NCBI GenBank assembly: GCA_902556265.1
Contig: CACDVM010000009.1
Span: 1 to 33,363 of the forward strand
Length of the DNA stretch: 33,363 nucleotides
From: an uncultured Pelagibacteraceae bacterium
GTDB taxonomy: Bacteria > Pseudomonadota > Alphaproteobacteria > Pelagibacterales > Pelagibacteraceae
Direction: 5' to 3'
The notes beneath the pieces are model-generated. The model did not search any database and had not been told where the DNA came from. It saw only the letters and a program-made list of their open reading frames with translations. Shown here piece by piece: positions 24,522 to 32,024 of this stretch (position 1 is its first letter; the number at the start of each line of letters is the position of its first letter). The translations under genes were made by a program, and so were the position numbers.

Positions 24522-24698
24522 ATGCAAAAGTTTACAACATTCTTAGGATCTTTAGTTGCAATAGCTTTCCTAGTTGGTCTTGCAACCACATTAACCAGAT
24601 CATCTATGATAGGTTTTTTTGATGTATTACCTGTTTATATTTTAATGGGTATCGCAATTTTTATGATGGTTTATGAGGCCTTCTTTGATAAAAAATAA
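24522..24698 (+). CDS. Small membrane protein, 58 residues
   Basis: An ORF starts at ATG 24522, one base after the amidase stop, and ends 24 bases before the DMT gene. The product has two hydrophobic helices (about residues 5-23 and 35-51), a short loop TTLTRSSMIGFFDVLP between them, and a charged end FFDKK. I recognise no family. The tight placement between two operon genes and the coherent helix pattern support it as a real gene, perhaps an accessory of the transporter or of the following exporter; that is inference. Confidence 0.65.
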   Translation: MQKFTTFLGSLVAIAFLVGLATTLTRSSMIGFFDVLPVYILMGIAIFMMVYEAFFDKK

Positions 24699-24722
24699 AT
24701 AATCCAAAAAAAATCATTGGGC

Positions 24723-25622
24723 ATGAAAGCTAACAATTTTTTTGCATTTTCACTTTTATTTATTCAGCCCATTTTTATGGCATCAAATCTAGTTGTAGCT
24801 AGAGGTGGTGTTGAATATGTTCCACCAATTTCTTTAGCATTTTGGAGATGGACATTAGTTTTTTTAATTCTCTTACCTTTTACTTATATGTCATTAAAAA
24901 AAAATTATAAAACTATGAAAAAAGAATATAAAAAACTTTTTTTTTTAGGAGCAACAGGCTGTGGTGTTTGTGGTGCTTTCCCTTTTTTAGCTGGACAAAC
25001 TACTACAGTAACTAATATGGGGATTATATATACTTCTTCTCCAATATTTATAATTTTAATTTCTAGTATTTTTTTTAATGAAAAAATCAATTTAACTAAA
25101 GTTATTGGACTTATAACCTGTTTAATTGGTGTATTTGCAATTATTATCAAAGGTGATTTAAATTTATTAATTAATCTTAATTTTACTATTGGAGATCTTT
25201 GGATGCTAGCTGCCGCTATAGGTTGGGCGCTATACTCAATTTATTTATTTTATTGGAAAACAAAACTTGAAATTTTTCAAAGATTTACCCTAATCGCATT
25301 TTTTGGTGCCATTAGCTTGTTGCCATTTTATGTTGGAGAGGAAATTTTTTTTGAAAAAACTGTATTTAGCAAAGAATTTTTTATTTGGGTAATTTTTGCT
25401 GCGATTTCTCCAGGAATTATTGCTTTTACTCTTTATACGATGGCCCAAAAAAAACTTGGTGCATCTTTGACTGGATTTACGTTATATATTTTTACTATTT
25501 ATGGTGCAATTTACGGTTATTTTTTATTTGAAGAAAAGTTAGAAAATTACCATTTGATAGGAACAGTTTTGGTATTTATTGGCGTATACTTAGCAAAGAA
25601 AAAAAATGTTCAAAAAATTTAG
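24723..25622 (+). CDS. DMT superfamily transporter (EamA domains)
   Basis: An inner-membrane permease with ten predicted helices in two EamA repeats, about 299 residues from ATG 24723. A TTG at 24717 would add two residues; ATG is preferred. Segments LAFWRWTLVFLILLPF and TSSPIFIILISSIFFNEK in the first half and TLYTMAQKKLGAS and the FLFEEKL ending in the second half fit the drug/metabolite transporter family. Such proteins mostly export amino acids or metabolites. At the end of the hydroxyacid block it might export an amino acid or overflow product (inference). The last 17 bases overlap the next gene. Confidence 0.88.
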   Translation: MKANNFFAFSLLFIQPIFMASNLVVARGGVEYVPPISLAFWRWTLVFLILLPFTYMSLKKNYKTMKKEYKKLFFLGATGCGVCGAFPFLAGQTTTVTNMGIIYTSSPIFIILISSIFFNEKINLTKVIGLITCLIGVFAIIIKGDLNLLINLNFTIGDLWMLAAAIGWALYSIYLFYWKTKLEIFQRFTLIAFFGAISLLPFYVGEEIFFEKTVFSKEFFIWVIFAAISPGIIAFTLYTMAQKKLGASLTGFTLYIFTIYGAIYGYFLFEEKLENYHLIGTVLVFIGVYLAKKKNVQKI

Positions 25623-26424
25623 GAAGAATTTATTGCAATTAGTTTTAATCATCTTCTCATTATATCTCTTTGTTTTAGTATTTTTATACTTTTATCAACG
25701 TAATTTACTTTACCATCCAAATGAAAATAATTATTCAGGAGATAAAATTTCAGTAAAAATTGAAAAAGTAAAGATACGAACTTCAGATAACGTTGAATTA
25801 ATTGGATGGTATCATGAAAAAAATATTAAGGATTATAAAACTCTTGTTTATTTTCATGGTAACGCTGGATCTTTAGAAAATAGAATTCATAAACTTAATC
25901 ACTTTCAAGATATGAATATCAATTTTTTAATCATAGCATGGAGAGGTTTTAGTGGCAACAATGGGAAACCTACAGAACAAGGTCTTTATGAAGATGGTAA
26001 AAGTGCAATTAATTGGTTAGCAAAAAAAGGAGTAAATGAAAAAAATCTTATTTTGTATGGAGAATCTTTAGGAACTGGTGTGGCCACACATTTAGCTCAA
26101 AAGAAAAATTATGCAGGTATAATTTTAGAAACACCCTTTACTTCTATGATAGATGCTGCCAAAACATTCTATCCCTATATCCCAGTTAATTTATTGCTTA
26201 AAGATAAATTTGAAAATTATAAAAAGGTTAAGAACATAAATTCACCCATCTTAGTAATGCATGGTGAAGTAGATCAAATAGTACCATTCTCAATGGGAAA
26301 AAAAATTTATGAAATAGCAAATGAACCTAAATATTCATACTTTACAAAATATGACAATCATATGATGGAATTTGATGAAAAATTGGTTAATGCAATTAAA
26401 TCATTCATTGAAAGTTTAAATTAG
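25606..26424 (+). CDS. Membrane-anchored alpha/beta hydrolase (BEM46/YfhR-like)
   Basis: A serine hydrolase of 272 residues with one N-terminal membrane helix (about 10-30). The oxyanion motif FHGNAGS (83-89), nucleophile Ser154 in YGESLGTG, Asp223 in GEVDQIVPF and His252 in DNHMMEF complete the catalytic triad. ETPFTSMIDAAKTFYP and the RNLLYHPNE start match the BEM46/ABHD13-type family found in many proteobacteria, whose natural substrates are unknown. It begins inside the end of the DMT gene by 17 bases in another frame, so the two are cotranscribed. Confidence 0.88.
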   Translation: MFKKFRKNLLQLVLIIFSLYLFVLVFLYFYQRNLLYHPNENNYSGDKISVKIEKVKIRTSDNVELIGWYHEKNIKDYKTLVYFHGNAGSLENRIHKLNHFQDMNINFLIIAWRGFSGNNGKPTEQGLYEDGKSAINWLAKKGVNEKNLILYGESLGTGVATHLAQKKNYAGIILETPFTSMIDAAKTFYPYIPVNLLLKDKFENYKKVKNINSPILVMHGEVDQIVPFSMGKKIYEIANEPKYSYFTKYDNHMMEFDEKLVNAIKSFIESLN

Positions 26425-26473
26425 GCCACATTCTAACCAAATAAAATTCAATATTTTTTTGTAGTTCTATTAT

Positions 26474-27037
26474 GTGAATAGAATATTTTTATTAGTCATT
26501 TTTCTTTTTTCTTTAAACAAAATTGCTATTGCAAAAGATAATAATTTTTCACCTGACAATCTCTTTCATATAGATCAGATGAATTCTCATAATAAAGATT
26601 TCACTTTGTATTTTAAAGGTAGAGAAAATTCTATTTTAGCAAGAGGAGAGACAGAAAATTATATTAATGATTATCCAAAAGATCTTTATATTTATGATTA
26701 TAAAACTAAAACCTCATCTCCTTTAATATCCTACGATTGGTTTCCATCTCATGCAAAGTACTACCTTGAACAATACGATTTTCCAGTATTCCCAGACGAT
26801 TTTGCATATTATTTATTAAAAGATAACAAAACTCTAGTCATGATTAGTGCAGTTAAAAGTTTAAATGCTAATTTTAAATTTGATATTGTAGAAAAAAAAT
26901 TAGAATTATACCCAACCACTGGTAAATTTAATTTTATCATTTCTTCTTTTGCTAAAAATTGTGGTCATTTTGAATTTAAAGATAATTATAAATGTAGTTA
27001 TTATAAACCTCTAATATCAAGTAATTTAATTAACTAA
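26474..27037 (+). CDS. Hypothetical secreted protein (187 aa)
   Basis: An unrecognised protein starting at GTG 26474; the ATG two bases earlier runs straight into a stop. The N-terminus has a signal peptide (NRIFLLVIFLFSLNKIAIA, likely cleaved after AIA near residue 20). The mature domain is rich in aromatic, Asn and Asp residues, and its two cysteines (NCGHF and KCSYY) near the C-terminus could form a disulfide. The alternating pattern in the middle suggests a beta-rich fold. It is convergent with ftsY and overlaps its 3' end by eight bases. No function can be assigned. Confidence 0.65.
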   Translation: MNRIFLLVIFLFSLNKIAIAKDNNFSPDNLFHIDQMNSHNKDFTLYFKGRENSILARGETENYINDYPKDLYIYDYKTKTSSPLISYDWFPSHAKYYLEQYDFPVFPDDFAYYLLKDNKTLVMISAVKSLNANFKFDIVEKKLELYPTTGKFNFIISSFAKNCGHFEFKDNYKCSYYKPLISSNLIN

Positions 27038-27947
27038 CTTGAGTAAAAGCCTCTGCAAATTTTTCAGCATCAAATATTTGTAAGTCATCTTCTTTTTCTC
27101 CTAAACCTAAAGCAATAACTGGAAGTTTATATTTTTTTGCTACTGCCAAAAGAATTCCACCTTTAGCAGTTCCATCTAATTTCGTCATGACGATTCCTGT
27201 TATTGGAATAATTTTGTTAAATTCCTCTACTTGACTAATAATATTTTGGCCGGAAGTTGCATCTAAAACTAAAATAACATCATGTGGTGCATCAGGATCT
27301 ATTTTCTTTGTTACATTTGCAATTTTTTTATATTCTTCCATTAAATTTTTTTTATTTTGAAGCCTTCCAGCTGTATCAATTAAAACTTGATCAAAATTAT
27401 TGTTAATAGCTTCTTCAATAGCTTTGTACGCAACTGAAGCAGGATCAGACCCTTGTGATGATTTAGTTATTTGAACATCAATTTTATTAGCCCAATTTTC
27501 TAATTGCTCAATTGCTGCAGCTCGAAAGGTATCTGAAGCTGCAAACATAACTTTATTACCATTACTTTTTAAAATTTTTCCAATTTTACCAATGCTTGTA
27601 GTTTTACCAACACCATTTACGCCAGAAATTAAAGTTGCATTAAGTTTTTCTTTTTTCGAAAAAAAAGAACTGTTCTCCAATGGTTTCATTAATGAAATAA
27701 TATATTCTTTTAAAATTAGATTTATCTCTGACGTTAAATCTTTATTAGGATCTACTTTCTTAGTTGAAATTATTTCCTTTATTTCAGAAGCAGCCTCAAT
27801 TCCAACATCAGATTGGATTAAAAATTCTTCAATTTTATTTAAATTTTCATCATCTATTTCTTTTTTTACAATTATTTCTTTAAGACCAGATGAGAATGCC
27901 GAAGCACTTTTTTGAAAACCTTTTTTAAATTTATCGAATATTCCCAT
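27030..27947 (-). CDS. ftsY: Signal recognition particle receptor FtsY
   Basis: The SRP receptor GTPase that docks ribosome-Ffh complexes at the inner membrane, 305 residues. The NG domain follows an N-terminal helical stretch. G1 GVNGVGKTT is at 109-117, then DTFRAAAIEQL (G2 region), DTAGR (G3) and TKLDGTAKGG (G4). It lacks the long acidic A domain of E. coli FtsY and begins MGIFDKFKKGFQKS, an amphipathic membrane-targeting helix as in other short forms. It overlaps dapF by one base (TAATG). Its partner gene ffh lies divergently 1 kb away. Confidence 0.96.
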   Translation of the reverse strand: MGIFDKFKKGFQKSASAFSSGLKEIIVKKEIDDENLNKIEEFLIQSDVGIEAASEIKEIISTKKVDPNKDLTSEINLILKEYIISLMKPLENSSFFSKKEKLNATLISGVNGVGKTTSIGKIGKILKSNGNKVMFAASDTFRAAAIEQLENWANKIDVQITKSSQGSDPASVAYKAIEEAINNNFDQVLIDTAGRLQNKKNLMEEYKKIANVTKKIDPDAPHDVILVLDATSGQNIISQVEEFNKIIPITGIVMTKLDGTAKGGILLAVAKKYKLPVIALGLGEKEDDLQIFDAEKFAEAFTQVS

Positions 27948-28771
27948 TATAATTTTATTGAGATTTCTTTTATATCTGAAACAGGTCCCTTCATATGAAT
28001 AGAATTTTTTTTATCTATAAAAATTGATAATTTTCCAGTCTCAAATTCAATATCTGTATTATTATCAGTAAGGTTATTTAATCTGCCAGCAAATGCTGTT
28101 GCACATGCTGCAGTTCCACATGCCTTCGTTAATCCAGCTCCTCTTTCCCAAACTTTAACTCTGATTAAATTTCTATTTATAACCTTAGCGATTGTAACAT
28201 TACATTTTTCTGGAAACATTTTGTGATTTTCAATTTGAGGACCAATTTTTGTAATATCAAAATTTTTAATTTCATCAACAAAAAATATAACATGTGGGTT
28301 TCCAACATTTATAGAAGTCCCACCAGAATATTCTTTTTTATTTAAATCATTAATCTTAATATTTAAATTTTTTGTATCTACCTCAACAGAAAGAGGAATT
28401 TCATTCCAACTAGTTTTTGCATTTCCAATTTCAGTTGTAACAAAGTTATTTCCTAATATCTCTGATTTTAAATTTCCAGATAGAGTAGTTAGAGTAATAT
28501 TTTTCTTATCCTTTTCTTTTGAAATTAAATCTGCAACACATCTTGTACCATTACCACATGCACCAGACTCACCCCCATCAGAATTAAAAAACTTTAAACG
28601 AGCATCAGCATTGTTGTCATTTTCAATTAATATTAATTGATCACAACCAATAAAATTTCTATCACAAATTTTAATTATCTGTTCTTTTGTTAAGTCAGTA
28701 ACTTTTTGTCTATTGTCTATGATAACAAAATCATTACCTAATCCATCCATTTTAAAAGCTTTAATGTCCAT
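27947..28771 (-). CDS. dapF: Diaminopimelate epimerase
   Basis: PLP-independent epimerase converting LL- to meso-diaminopimelate for lysine and peptidoglycan synthesis, 274 residues. The two catalytic cysteines are in the usual motifs: Cys72 in ACGNGTRC and Cys218 in KACGTAAC. MDGLGNDFVIID at the N-terminus, GNPHVIFFVD and VWERGAGLTKACGT are typical. It is the first gene of the dapF-ftsY pair, coupled by TAATG. The 161 bases upstream separate it from ffh. Confidence 0.97.
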   Translation of the reverse strand: MDIKAFKMDGLGNDFVIIDNRQKVTDLTKEQIIKICDRNFIGCDQLILIENDNNADARLKFFNSDGGESGACGNGTRCVADLISKEKDKKNITLTTLSGNLKSEILGNNFVTTEIGNAKTSWNEIPLSVEVDTKNLNIKINDLNKKEYSGGTSINVGNPHVIFFVDEIKNFDITKIGPQIENHKMFPEKCNVTIAKVINRNLIRVKVWERGAGLTKACGTAACATAFAGRLNNLTDNNTDIEFETGKLSIFIDKKNSIHMKGPVSDIKEISIKL

Positions 28772-28790
28772 ATATAGTTATTTAACTTAT

Positions 28791-28819
28791 TTATTGACTT
28801 TTTGAACCTCTATTATAGT
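28791..28819 (+). promoter_or_regulatory. Possible sigma70 promoter of ffh
   Basis: TTATTG (28791-28796) and TATAGT (28814-28819) are separated by 17 bases, directly upstream of the hairpin region. An alternative TTGACT at 28794-28799 has too short a spacer to any -10 match. The proposed start near 28826 would place both hairpins inside the transcript. Tentative. Confidence 0.35.
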
Positions 28820-28827
28820 TTGTGGCA

Positions 28828-28909
28828 GTTTCCGCAAAAACGTTAAATTTGCGGTGTCTTTGGAAACAAAGAGATCGACACTAGTCAGCGAGGGTTCGCC
28901 CACTAGTGT
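28828..28909 (+). ncRNA. GC-rich two-hairpin leader RNA upstream of ffh (candidate cis-regulatory element)
   Basis: Hairpin 1 is CCGCAAA (28832-28838) with TTTGCGG (28848-28854), a nine-base loop and seven perfect pairs. GTTTCC (28828-28833) can instead pair with GGAAAC (28862-28867), competing for the two C bases of hairpin 1. Hairpin 2 is ACACTAG (28878-28884) with CTAGTGT (28903-28909). Inside it, GCGA (28888-28891) can pair with TCGC (28896-28899) across a three-by-three internal loop, or alternatively GGG-TTCG-CCC forms. GC content is far above the surrounding DNA. It could also be read from the other strand as a dapF leader. I recall an ffh-associated motif from computational RNA screens of Pelagibacter but cannot confirm identity. 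Confidence 0.55.
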
Positions 28910-28932
28910 GATTACTGCTGTGTGTAATAAAT

Positions 28933-30292
28933 ATGTTTGAAAATTTGACAAATAAATTCGAAGAAATTTTTTCTTCTTTAAAAAAAGCTCCTTCACTTGA
29001 TGAAAATCAAGTTGATGAAGGTTTGAGAGGTATTAGGCAAGCCTTACTTGAAGCAGATGTCTCTTTAGATGTAGCTAAAGAATTTATTGAAAAGGTTAAG
29101 CCAAAAGCTTTAGGACAAGAGATAATTAGATCTACATCACCTGGAGATATGGTGGTTAAGATCGTTTATGATGAACTGGTTAGTCTACTCGGTGAAAAAA
29201 ATAACGATATAAATCTTAATGCAGTCCCACCAGTGCCAATGATGCTAGTTGGTTTACAAGGCTCTGGTAAAACAACTACAACAGCAAAACTTGCAAAGTA
29301 TTTAGAAAGTACAAAAAAAAAGAAAGTTATGATGGTTAGCTTGGATATTTACAGGCCAGCCGCCCAAGAACAATTAAAATCTTTAGGAGAACAAAATAAT
29401 ATTTTAACTCTTCCAATTATTGAAGGTCAACAACCAGCTGATATTTGTCAAAGAGCTATCAGTGCAGCAAATTTAAATGGCGCTGACATAATATTATTTG
29501 ATACCGCAGGTAGGACACAGATTGATCTCCAAATGATGAGTGAAATCAAACAAATTGAAGACACAATAAAACCTGCAGAGACATTTTTGGTTGCAGATTC
29601 TCTTACAGGACAAGTGGCTGCGTCTGTAGCAAAAGAATTTAAGAACACTGTAAATCTCTCAGGAATAATTTTAACTAGAGCAGATGGTGATGCGAGAGGT
29701 GGAGCAGCTGTAAGTATGAAATTCGTTTCTCAAGTTCCAATTAAATTTTTAGGAGTAGGAGAAAAAATTGAAAACCTTGAGGTATTTCATCCAGATAGAA
29801 TTGCCAATAGAATTTTGGGAATGGGAGATATTGTATCTCTTGTAGAAAAAGCAGCACAAGATCTAGGTGAAGAAAATATTAAAAAGGCTGAAGAGAATTT
29901 AAAAAAGGGACAGTTTTCAATGCAAGATTATTTAATTCAATTACGACAAATGAAAAAAAATGGGCGGAATAGAAGGTGTAATGTCTTTTATGCCAGGTGT
30001 ATCTAAGGTTAAGTCTCAAATGGATGCTGCAGGTATAGATGAGAGTGTTATTACAAAAAATGAAGCGATAATTTTGTCTATGACTAAAAAAGAGAGAGAG
30101 AACCCAAAAATAATAGATGGTTCTAGAAAAAAAAGAATTGCTAATGGCTCTGGAACAGATCCAGCCACTATCAATAAATTGCTAAAGCAATTTAAAATGA
30201 TGTCTGAAATGATGAAAAAGATGTCTAAAGGAAATCTGAAAGGTATGTCTGATAAAGGAATACCACCAGAATTACTTAATCAATTAAAATAA
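28933..30292 (+). CDS. ffh: Signal recognition particle protein Ffh, interrupted by a one-base frameshift at an A8 run
   Basis: The SRP54 GTPase that binds 4.5S RNA and signal sequences. The first frame (28933-30006) holds the N and G domains, with G1 GLQGSGKT at residues 107-114, DTAGR and TRADGDARGG, and the start of the M domain up to LRQMKK at residue 342. The remaining M domain, MGGIEGVMSFMPGVSK and onward with the methionine-rich QFKMMSEMMKKMSKG, is in the next frame (29960-30292). Removing one A from the eight at 29953-29960 restores a 452-residue protein of normal length with the usual KKMGG junction. Ffh is essential, so either the base is an assembly error, or slippage on the A run makes the full protein. 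Gene identity is certain. Confidence 0.93.
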
Positions 30293-30306
30293 AAAAAGGA
30301 GAGTAA

Positions 30307-30744
30307 ATGTTAAAGTTAAGGTTATCAAGAGGAGGAACAAAAAAAAGACCAGTATACAAAGTTGTTGTAGCAGATAGTCGTTTTGCAAGAGATGGAAGAT
30401 TTATTGAAAAAGTAGGTTTTTTCAATCCATTACTTCCTAAAGAAAAAAAAGAGAGAATTGGACTTGAAGCTGAAAGAATTAAGTATTGGTTAGGCCAAGG
30501 TGCACAACCAACAACAAGAGTAGCAAGAATTTTAGGTGAAAATGAATTAATGCCTATGCCTGCTAATGGAAACAATCCTCAAAAAGCAATTCCAAAGAAA
30601 GATAGAAAAAAAGAAGGATCTGAAGAAGCTAAAAAGGAAGAGGCTCCTAAAGCAGAAGCAGCACCGGCAGCAGAAGCTAAAAAGGAAGAGGCTCCTAAAG
30701 CAGAAGCTAAAAAAGAGGAAGCTCCTAAAAAGGAAAAAAAATAA
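30307..30744 (+). CDS. rpsP: 30S ribosomal protein S16 with C-terminal Lys/Glu/Ala/Pro-rich extension
   Basis: Residues 1-84 are a normal S16 (MLKLRLSRGGTKKRPVYKVV, then RDGRFIEKVGFFNPL and WLGQGAQPT). A further 60 residues follow, of which about 98-145 consist of repeated [10 protein letters not shown] units. Most S16 proteins stop near residue 80-90, though alphaproteobacterial ones often carry extensions. The tail is nearly the same as that of L19 encoded 1.1 kb downstream. A strong AAGGAG site (30296-30301) precedes ATG 30307. The gene follows ffh by 14 bases. Confidence 0.96.
   Translation: MLKLRLSRGGTKKRPVYKVVVADSRFARDGRFIEKVGFFNPLLPKEKKERIGLEAERIKYWLGQGAQPTTRVARILGENELMPMPANGNNPQKAIPKKDRKKEGSEEAKKEEAPKAEAAPAAEAKKEEAPKAEAKKEEAPKKEKK
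30625..30744 (+). repeat. Internal repeat array encoding the S16 tail (copy related to the rplS tail)
   Basis: Units of the type GAAGCTAAAAAGGAAGAG repeat at 30625, 30675 and 30705 with variations, encoding EAKKEEAP. The segment containing CCTAAAGCAGAAGCAGCACC is shared base for base with the 3' end of rplS at 31888-31990. Confidence 0.8.
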
Positions 30745-30758
30745 TATAAAGTTTGCCT

Positions 30759-31445
30759 ATGTTTCAAGCTCAAGTATTCACTCTTTATCCAGAAGTTTTT
30801 CCTGGACCTTTAGATAAAGGTCTTTATGGAAAAGCTTTGTCTAATAAATTGTGGGACTTAAGTGTAATAAACATAAGAGATGCAGCGACTGATAAACACA
30901 AAACAGTCGATGATACTCCTTATGGAGGAGGAACAGGAATGTTGTTAAAAGCTGATGTTTTAGCAAACTCACTTGATCAAAAAGTTAAAAAGGGAGAAAG
31001 AGTTTTTTATCTTTCACCTAAGGGTAAAAAATTTGATCAAAAACTTGCCCAGGATCTGTCTAAAGAAAAATCCATATCTTTAATATGTGGTCATTTTGAA
31101 GGGGTGGACGAAAGAGTTTTAGCAACTAGAAATATTGAAGAAATAAGCATAGGAGATTATGTTTTATCTGGAGGTGAAACTGCTGCATTAGTAGTACTTG
31201 ATAGTATTCTAAGACTTTTGCCTGGGGTATTAGGGAATGATAAATCTTCACTTGATGAAACCTTTGAAAATGGTCTTTTAGAGCATCCTCAATACACAAA
31301 ACCTCAAATATGGGAGGAAAAATCAGTGCCAGACGTATTATTGTCTGGAGATCATAGTAAAATTAAAGACTGGCGTTTATCTCAATCTGAGGCTATAACA
31401 CGCGACCGAAGACCAGATTTGTGGCAAAAATATAAGAAAGATTAA
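30759..31445 (+). CDS. trmD: tRNA (guanine-37-N1)-methyltransferase
   Basis: A SPOUT-class methyltransferase that makes m1G37 in tRNAs and prevents frameshifting. The trefoil-knot SAM site is evident: [14 protein letters not shown] and [32 protein letters not shown] and the N-terminal [10 protein letters not shown] are family marks. I prefer ATG 30759 to an in-frame TTG at 30753. About 228 residues is normal, though the C-terminal domain is compact. It lies 14 bases after rpsP, in the slot after rimM in most bacteria; no rimM is present here. Confidence 0.95.
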   Translation: MFQAQVFTLYPEVFPGPLDKGLYGKALSNKLWDLSVINIRDAATDKHKTVDDTPYGGGTGMLLKADVLANSLDQKVKKGERVFYLSPKGKKFDQKLAQDLSKEKSISLICGHFEGVDERVLATRNIEEISIGDYVLSGGETAALVVLDSILRLLPGVLGNDKSSLDETFENGLLEHPQYTKPQIWEEKSVPDVLLSGDHSKIKDWRLSQSEAITRDRRPDLWQKYKKD

Positions 31446-31461
31446 TTTGTTAAATATTAAA

Positions 31462-32013
31462 ATGAAAACAATAGAAGAAATAAACCAACATAACGTAAAA
31501 AAAATTCTTTCAGAAAAAAAAATTCCTGATTTTTTCCCTGGAGATGTAGTCAAGGTTGGTGTCAGAATTACTGAGGGTAAAAAAGAGAGAATTCAGTATT
31601 TCGAGGGTGTTTGTATAGCTAAGAAAAGCAGAGACCTAAATTCATCTTTTACTGTAAGAAAAATATCTTTTGGAGAAGGTGTTGAAAGAACTTTTCCATT
31701 ATATGGTACAGTAATTGATACAATTAAAGTAATTCGATCAGGAAAAGTAAGAAGAGCAAAACTTTATTATTTAAGAGACAGAACTGGTAAATCAGCAAGA
31801 ATTGCAGAAAAAATTAGAAAAAAAATTGGAATAGATATTGATGCTAAACCTGAAACTGTGACTGAAGAAAATTTAGCTCCAGTAACAGAAGCTAAAAAAG
31901 AGGAAGCTCCTAAAGCAGAAGCAGCACCGGTAGCAGAAGCTAAAAAAGAGGAAGCTCCCAAAGTAGAAGCTAAAACAGAAAAAAAACTTGAAAATACACC
32001 GGAAAAAAAATAA
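31462..32013 (+). CDS. rplS: 50S ribosomal protein L19 with C-terminal Lys/Glu/Ala/Pro-rich extension
   Basis: Residues 1-129 form a standard L19 ([65 protein letters not shown]). About 54 more residues follow, containing [19 protein letters not shown] and related units, as in S16. ATG 31462 is chosen; a TTG at 31447 would add five residues without family support. The gene sits 16 bases after trmD. Such basic-acidic tails are probably disordered and surface-exposed on the ribosome (inference). Confidence 0.95.
   Translation: MKTIEEINQHNVKKILSEKKIPDFFPGDVVKVGVRITEGKKERIQYFEGVCIAKKSRDLNSSFTVRKISFGEGVERTFPLYGTVIDTIKVIRSGKVRRAKLYYLRDRTGKSARIAEKIRKKIGIDIDAKPETVTEENLAPVTEAKKEEAPKAEAAPVAEAKKEEAPKVEAKTEKKLENTPEKK
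31888..31990 (+). repeat. Repeat array encoding the L19 tail (copy related to the rpsP tail)
   Basis: From GAAGCT at 31888 the DNA follows the rpsP tail from 30625 with only scattered substitutions for about 90 bases, including the shared 20-base stretch CCTAAAGCAGAAGCAGCACC. Synonymous positions are also mostly shared, so this is DNA-level relatedness and not only similar amino-acid bias. Confidence 0.8.
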
Positions 32014-32024
32014 TTTTTTTTTCA

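Noticed and set aside
28885..28905. T-arm-like GGGTTCG of a tRNA or tmRNA piece
   Set aside because: There is no acceptor stem, anticodon arm or CCA context around it, and the stem of three pairs closes on only four bases.
28820..28925. 4.5S SRP RNA (ffs) next to ffh
   Set aside because: The hairpins lack the conserved SRP apical loop and the asymmetric-loop sequence, and the arms do not form one long rod; treated as a leader structure instead.
30625..30744. CRISPR-like direct repeats
   Set aside because: The repeats are in frame, imperfect and part of rpsP coding sequence, with no uniform spacers.
30579..30773. Minus-strand ORF of 64 residues rich in Ala, Ser and Phe across the rpsP tail
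   Set aside because: It is the antisense of the repeat array; its repeats are forced by the rpsP coding sequence. The similar minus-strand ORF at 31767-31961 is the same effect in rplS.
32003..32022. A-run followed by T-run between rplS and leuC as a terminator
   Set aside because: It would be a stem of A-U pairs only, with a three-base loop, and such runs are frequent here; leuC 11 bases away is better explained by read-through or a closely placed promoter.
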